Assembly (NCBI RefSeq): GCF_000423105.1
Contig: NZ_AUHI01000023.1
Coordinates: forward strand, 1 to 9,574
Direction: 5' to 3'
Length of the DNA: 9,574 nucleotides
From: Halalkalibacillus halophilus DSM 18494
Lineage (GTDB): Bacteria; Bacillota; Bacilli; Bacillales; Alkalibacillaceae
Shown: positions 6,516 through 9,574 of the stretch, in pieces
How positions within the stretch are numbered: position 1 is the first letter of the stretch
Layout of the letters: every line of letters begins with the position of its first letter
Translations under genes and position numbers: made by a program
The notes under the pieces: generated by a model
Told to the model about the DNA's origin: nothing
Seen by the model: the letters and a program-made list of their open reading frames with translations, nothing else
The model's database searches: none

Positions 6516-7418
6516 TTAGTTAGAAGTTAACTCAATAGCTTCTCTCACATATCCATTTGAATCCTCAATTGCATCCAAAGCTTGCTCAAAAGTTACTCCA
6601 CTTTTTAACATGACAATTGCAGGTTTAACTTGGTTATTGGTTTGATTTAAGACTTCTTCTGCAACTTCATAATCACAATTAGTAATTTCCATTATAATCG
6701 ACTTTGCTCTGTGTCTTAATTTATTATTACTCGCCTGTACATCCACCATGAGATTTTCATAAACCTTCCCAAGCTTCACCATTGCTGTTGTACTAATCAT
6801 ATTAAGCACCATTTTATGAGCAGTTGCTGCTTTCATACGAGTTGATCCAGTTAAAACCTCTGGGCCAACCACAACTTCTATTGCCGTTTGTGCGTAGTTG
6901 CTTATAGATGATCGGTCATTACAAGTAAGTGATACCGTATACGCTCCTATTTCATTAGCTGCTTTTAATGCTCCTGTTGGATAAGGTGTTCTTCCACTCG
7001 CTGTAATGCCAATGACTACATCTTTTTTCGTTACTTCTTGCTTTTGAAGGTCGACTACACCTTGTTGCTCATGGTCTTCAGAACCTTCTACAGCTTCAAA
7101 AAAAGCATCCTTGCCACCTGCCATCAATGTTTGGACCAATTCATGTGACACCATAAATGTCGGTGGACATTCAGAGGCATCTAAGATCCCAAGTCTTCCA
7201 CTCGTACCTGCCCCAACATAGAATAATCTTCCACCTTTAGATAATCGTTCTGCAATCTGATCAACAACAATTTCGATTTGAGGGAGAACTAACTCGACTG
7301 CATTCGCTACTTTTTTATCTTCTTGATTAATAGTAGTTAATATATCTATAGTTGTCATTTGATCTAAATTCCTACTATTTTCGTTTCGTTGTTCCGTAAT
7401 TAGATTAGATAATTCCAT
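6516..7418 (-). CDS. murQ: N-acetylmuramic acid 6-phosphate etherase MurQ
   Basis: A cytoplasmic SIS-domain lyase that cleaves the D-lactyl ether of MurNAc-6-phosphate, giving GlcNAc-6-phosphate and D-lactate, in recovery of peptidoglycan sugars. It is 300 residues long (E. coli 298). The phosphosugar-binding signature YVGAGTSGRLGILDASECPPTF spans about 67-88, and both catalytic acids known from E. coli (Glu83 and Glu114) fall at exactly the same numbers here, in SECPP and EGSED. ITASGRTPY (138-146) and GSTRMKAATAHKMVLN (about 191-206) are further family hallmarks, and the helical C-terminal domain (about 240-300) is present. The start is ATG at 7418 with AGGAG 11 nt upstream. It is the first gene of the operon, under a perfect sigma-A promoter with a cre site in the leader. 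Unusually, its partners are ABC importer genes rather than the PTS permease MurP. Confidence 0.97.
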   Translation of the reverse strand: MELSNLITEQRNENSRNLDQMTTIDILTTINQEDKKVANAVELVLPQIEIVVDQIAERLSKGGRLFYVGAGTSGRLGILDASECPPTFMVSHELVQTLMAGGKDAFFEAVEGSEDHEQQGVVDLQKQEVTKKDVVIGITASGRTPYPTGALKAANEIGAYTVSLTCNDRSSISNYAQTAIEVVVGPEVLTGSTRMKAATAHKMVLNMISTTAMVKLGKVYENLMVDVQASNNKLRHRAKSIIMEITNCDYEVAEEVLNQTNNQVKPAIVMLKSGVTFEQALDAIEDSNGYVREAIELTSN

Positions 7419-7444
7419 ATGTAAATTAGCTCCTCAGGTTCAAT

Positions 7445-7458
7445 AGTAAGCGCTTTCA
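7445..7458 (-). promoter_or_regulatory. CcpA catabolite-responsive element (cre)
   Basis: TGAAAGCGCTTACT on the - strand matches every position of the consensus TGWAARCGYTWNCW. It lies about 38-51 nt after the predicted transcription start and upstream of the murQ ribosome site, the position from which CcpA blocks elongation. This predicts glucose repression of the operon. Confidence 0.85.
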
Positions 7459-7501
7459 CGTTGTCTACTTTAAAATTGAAAATATGTCGTTAATGTGTCT
7501 T

Positions 7502-7530
7502 ATTATATAGTGATTGAACTATTCTGTCAA
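7502..7530 (-). promoter_or_regulatory. Perfect-consensus sigma-A promoter of the murQ operon
   Basis: -35 TTGACA (7530-7525), a 17 bp spacer and -10 TATAAT (7507-7502): all twelve consensus bases with optimal spacing. The start of transcription should be near 7495, giving a leader of about 77 nt that contains the cre site. Confidence 0.9.
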
Positions 7531-7533
7531 TTT

Positions 7534-7570
7534 AATAATCATAAATTTGTAATATAATTTTATGATTATT
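7534..7570. repeat. 12 bp perfect inverted repeat just upstream of the murQ promoter
   Basis: The arms AATAATCATAAA (7534-7545) and TTTATGATTATT (7559-7570) are perfectly complementary around a 13 bp AT-rich centre. The inner arm ends 4 bp from the -35 hexamer. This placement suits a regulator site or an UP-like element. It is followed by no gene on either strand before 7605, where the tRNA terminator begins. Confidence 0.7.
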
Positions 7571-7604
7571 TGATAAGGTCCATTCCTATATACCATAAAG
7601 AATA

Positions 7605-7645
7605 TAAAAAAGCTGATAGACAGAGCATGTACTGTCTACCAGCTT
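7605..7645 (-). terminator. Rho-independent terminator of the rRNA-tRNA operon
   Basis: On the - strand AAGCTGGTAGACAG and CTGTCTATCAGCTT pair over 14 bp (one wobble) around an 8 nt loop, followed by TTTTTTATATT. It lies 36 bp past the tRNA-Cys 3' end. Confidence 0.92.
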
Positions 7646-7680
7646 GGATTATGTATTCCTGATGATCGTCGATAAATATT

Positions 7681-7754
<74 letters not shown>

Positions 7755-7762
7755 AGCGTCTC

Positions 7763-7837
7763 TGGAGCGGAAGACGGGATTCGAACCCGCGACCCCTACC
7801 TTGGCAAGGTAGTGTTCTACCGCTGAACTACTTCCGC
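7763..7837 (-). tRNA. tRNA-Gly(GCC)
   Basis: Acceptor GCGGAAG/CTTCCGC, anticodon stem CTACC/GGTAG around TTGCCAA (GCC), discriminator U, 3' CCA encoded. Confidence 0.96.
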
Positions 7838-7840
7838 AAA

Positions 7841-7915
7841 TGGCTGGGCCAGCTGGATTCGAACCAGCGCATGACGGTACCAAAAACCGTTGCCTTACCG
7901 CTTGGCTATGGCCCA
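7841..7915 (-). tRNA. tRNA-Gln(TTG)
   Basis: Acceptor TGGGCCA/TGGCCCA, anticodon stem ACGGT/ACCGT around TTTTGGT (TTG), discriminator G, 3' CCA encoded. The first acceptor pair is U:A, as in other Bacillus tRNA-Gln genes. Confidence 0.96.
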
Positions 7916-7925
7916 AAAGAAAAAG

Positions 7926-7999
7926 GGCGACCGGTGGGAATCGAACCCACGCGTGCTGGAGCCACAATCCAGTGCGTTAACCACTTCGCCACGACCGCC
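7926..7999 (-). tRNA. tRNA-His(GTG)
   Basis: Acceptor GCGGTCG pairs with CGGTCGC through two G:U wobbles; the extra 5' G typical of tRNA-His is present at 7999, opposite discriminator C at 7926. Anticodon loop TTGTGGC (GTG). The encoded 3' end reads C then CTT, so CCA is not encoded. Confidence 0.95.
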
Positions 8000-8010
8000 A
8001 TATAAAAATA

Positions 8011-8084
8011 TGGCAGGGGTAGTAGGAATCGAACCCACATCGGCGGTTTTGGAGACCGCTGTTCTACCGTTGAACTATACCCCT
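8011..8084 (-). tRNA. tRNA-Trp(CCA)
   Basis: Acceptor AGGGGTA/TACCCCT, anticodon stem GCGGT/ACCGC around CTCCAAA (CCA), discriminator G, 3' CCA encoded. Confidence 0.96.
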
Positions 8085-8102
8085 ACATTATATATATGAA
8101 AA

Positions 8103-8188
8103 TGGTGGAGGGAGTAGGACTCGAACCTACGAACCCGATGGGAGCGGATTTACAGTCCGCCGCGTTTGGCCAACTTCGCTATCCCTCC
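8103..8188 (-). tRNA. tRNA-Tyr(GTA)
   Basis: Acceptor GGAGGGA/TCCCTCC, anticodon stem GCGGA/TCCGC around CTGTAAA (GTA), long variable arm as expected for bacterial Tyr, discriminator A, 3' CCA encoded. Confidence 0.96.
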
Positions 8189-8194
8189 AAAAAA

Positions 8195-8270
<76 letters not shown>

Positions 8271-8315
8271 GTAAAGTTATACTTGGATAACTTATGTAAT
8301 TTATAAATAAAAAAG

Positions 8316-8392
8316 TGGCGGTCCGGACGGGACTCGAACCCGCGACCTCCTGCGTGACAGGCAGGCATTCTAACCAACTGAACTACCGGACC
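8316..8392 (-). tRNA. tRNA-Asp(GTC)
   Basis: Acceptor GGTCCGG/CCGGACC, anticodon stem CCTGC/GCAGG around CTGTCAC (GTC), discriminator G, 3' CCA encoded. Confidence 0.96.
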
Positions 8393-8420
8393 ATTATTGG
8401 TTGCACTAAATTACTCCTGA

Positions 8421-8462
8421 TATCACTTCGCATAGAAGTAAATTCTACGTAGTTTCGTGATA
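8421..8462 (-). other. Long hairpin in the fMet-Asp tRNA spacer
   Basis: In this unusually long spacer (8393-8467, 75 bp), TATCAC (8421-8426) is complementary to GTGATA (8457-8462), and inside it CATAGAA (8431-8437) pairs with TTCTACG (8443-8449) with one wobble. No T-run follows on the - strand, so it is not a terminator. It may direct processing of the precursor. Confidence 0.5.
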
Positions 8463-8467
8463 AATAT

Positions 8468-8544
<77 letters not shown>

Positions 8545-8555
8545 GTGTGAAGACT

Positions 8556-8569
8556 AGGTCGATCGACCT
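8556..8569. repeat. 14 bp perfect palindrome in the Val-fMet spacer
   Basis: AGGTCGATCGACCT is self-complementary and would fold in RNA as a 5 bp stem with a GATC tetraloop, 11 bp before the fMet 5' end on the - strand. A processing signal or a chance repeat are both possible. Confidence 0.5.
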
Positions 8570-8584
8570 TAGTAAAATTGTAAA

Positions 8585-8660
8585 TGGTGGAGGATGCAGG
8601 GCTCGAACCTGCGACCCCTTGCTTGTAAGGCAAGTGCTCTCCCAGCTGAGCTAATCCTCC
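8585..8660 (-). tRNA. tRNA-Val(TAC)
   Basis: Acceptor GGAGGAT/ATCCTCC, anticodon stem CTTGC/GCAAG around CTTACAA (TAC), discriminator A, 3' CCA encoded. Confidence 0.96.
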
Positions 8661-8673
8661 GAATAAATAATGA

Positions 8674-8745
8674 TGACCCGTACGGGATTCGAACCCGTGT
8701 TACCGCCGTGAAAGGGCGGTGTCTTAACCACTTGACCAACGGGCC
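8674..8745 (-). tRNA. tRNA-Glu(TTC)
   Basis: Acceptor GGCCCGT/ACGGGTC (one G:U), anticodon stem CCGCC/GGCGG around CTTTCAC (TTC), discriminator A. TCA follows in place of CCA, so the 3' CCA must be added after transcription. Confidence 0.95.
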
Positions 8746-8753
8746 AGTATAAA

Positions 8754-8846
8754 TGGCGGAGAGCGAGGGATTCGAACCCTCGAGACCTCGGAAGAGGCCT
8801 ACACGAATTCCAATCGTGCTCCTTCGGCCAGCTCGGACAGCTCTCC
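8754..8846 (-). tRNA. tRNA-Ser(GGA)
   Basis: Acceptor GGAGAGC/GCTCTCC, anticodon stem CACGA/TCGTG around TTGGAAT (GGA), long variable arm (GCCTC/GAGGT region), discriminator G, 3' CCA encoded. Confidence 0.96.
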
Positions 8847-8850
8847 AGTT

Positions 8851-8925
8851 TGGCTCCAGCGGCAGGATTCGAACCTGCGACCAATTGATTAACAGTCAAC
8901 TGCTCTACCACTGAGCTACGCTGGA
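8851..8925 (-). tRNA. tRNA-Asn(GTT)
   Basis: Acceptor TCCAGCG/CGCTGGA, anticodon loop CTGTTAA (GTT), discriminator G, 3' CCA encoded. It is the first tRNA after 5S, 40 bp downstream. Confidence 0.96.
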
Positions 8926-8964
8926 ATGTTCTTGACTGTCCATGAAGGAGAAATGATGAACATT

Positions 8965-9080
8965 GCCCGGCAGCGTCCTACTCTCACAGGGGAAGAACCC
9001 CAACTACCATCGGCGCTAGAGAGCTTAACTGCTGTGTTCGGCATGGGAACAGGTGTGGCCTCTCTGCCATTGCTACCGGA
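8965..9080 (-). rRNA. rrf: 5S ribosomal RNA
   Basis: About 116 nt. Helix I pairs CCGGTAGC at the 5' end with GCTGCCGG at the 3' end. Conserved interior blocks are visible: CACACCTGTTCCCAT, CCGAACACAG, GTTAAGCTC and GTGAGAGTAGGACG. It follows 23S in the operon and precedes tRNA-Asn. Ends are placed from the helix I pairing and may be off by one or two bases. Confidence 0.96.
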
Positions 9081-9122
9081 CAAAAGTCATCTTCTTTAAT
9101 CTATCATGATTTCCTGCGACAA

Positions 9123-9156
9123 ATTATATTATATTCACCTTCGAGTAAAAATGCAA
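9123..9156 (-). promoter_or_regulatory. Probable internal promoter upstream of 5S and the tRNA block
   Basis: On the - strand TTGCAT (9156-9151), a 17 bp spacer and TATAAT (9133-9128), with a second overlapping TATAAT at 9128-9123. The -10 is perfect and the spacing optimal; the -35 matches only its first three bases. Transcription would begin about 40 nt before 5S, giving 5S and thirteen tRNAs a supply independent of the main rRNA promoters. Confidence 0.5.
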
Positions 9157-9251
9157 GTACTATTTAAACTTTTATAAAGGTTTATGTAGATGCACCTTCA
9201 AAACTAGATAAGAGTTTGTAACCAAGCATTAAAATGTTTCACGTTCGATCG

Positions 9252-9574
<323 letters not shown>

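Noticed and set aside
8393..8467. A decayed tRNA-Thr in the long fMet-Asp spacer
   Set aside because: No T-loop or acceptor stem can be recognised, and in the B. subtilis order Thr would sit after Phe, not here.

Overview
The window looks like a low-GC Gram-positive chromosome of the family Bacillaceae. Ribosome binding sites are strong AAGGGGG/AGGAG types, promoters are sigma-A-like with a CcpA cre site, and the tRNA order after the 5S gene closely follows the Bacillus subtilis trnD block (recalled, not searched). The very acidic mature part of the solute-binding lipoprotein hints at a salt-tolerant genus such as Halobacillus, Virgibacillus or Oceanobacillus. That placement is an inference.

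Layout. (1) 1-2999 is an accessory-looking stretch. It holds the 3' end of an IS21-type istB, an orphan coiled-coil protein on the + strand with a clear terminator, a small membrane protein on the - strand, and a 5'-truncated family-4 glycosyltransferase whose open frame begins inside the terminator of a tRNA gene. (2) 3011-3150 is a solitary tRNA-Leu(CAA) on the - strand with its own promoter and terminator. (3) 3162-7570 is a - strand operon read in the order murQ, solute-binding lipoprotein, MalF-like permease, MalG-like permease. It starts at a perfect-consensus sigma-A promoter (TTGACA, 17 bp, TATAAT), carries a full-match cre site in its leader and ends at a hairpin terminator. (4) 7605-9574 is the 3' part of an rRNA operon on the - strand, read in the order 23S (3' end only), 5S, then tRNAs Asn, Ser, Glu, Val, fMet, Asp, Phe, Tyr, Trp, His, Gln, Gly, Cys, closed by a strong terminator. 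A probable internal promoter sits between 23S and 5S.

How the genes work together. The operon would import a sugar, plausibly an amino sugar or cell-wall fragment, through a binding-protein-dependent ABC transporter. MurQ would then convert MurNAc-6-phosphate to GlcNAc-6-phosphate and D-lactate. No ATPase, no MurNAc kinase, no PTS permease and no regulator is encoded here, so a shared MsmX-type ATPase and an unlinked kinase are expected. The cre site implies glucose repression. The most interesting points are this murQ/ABC pairing with its dense promoter architecture, the stem-loops flanking the binding-protein cistron, and the junction between the tRNA-Leu terminator and the glycosyltransferase remnant. 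I see no clearly new defence or mobile system.
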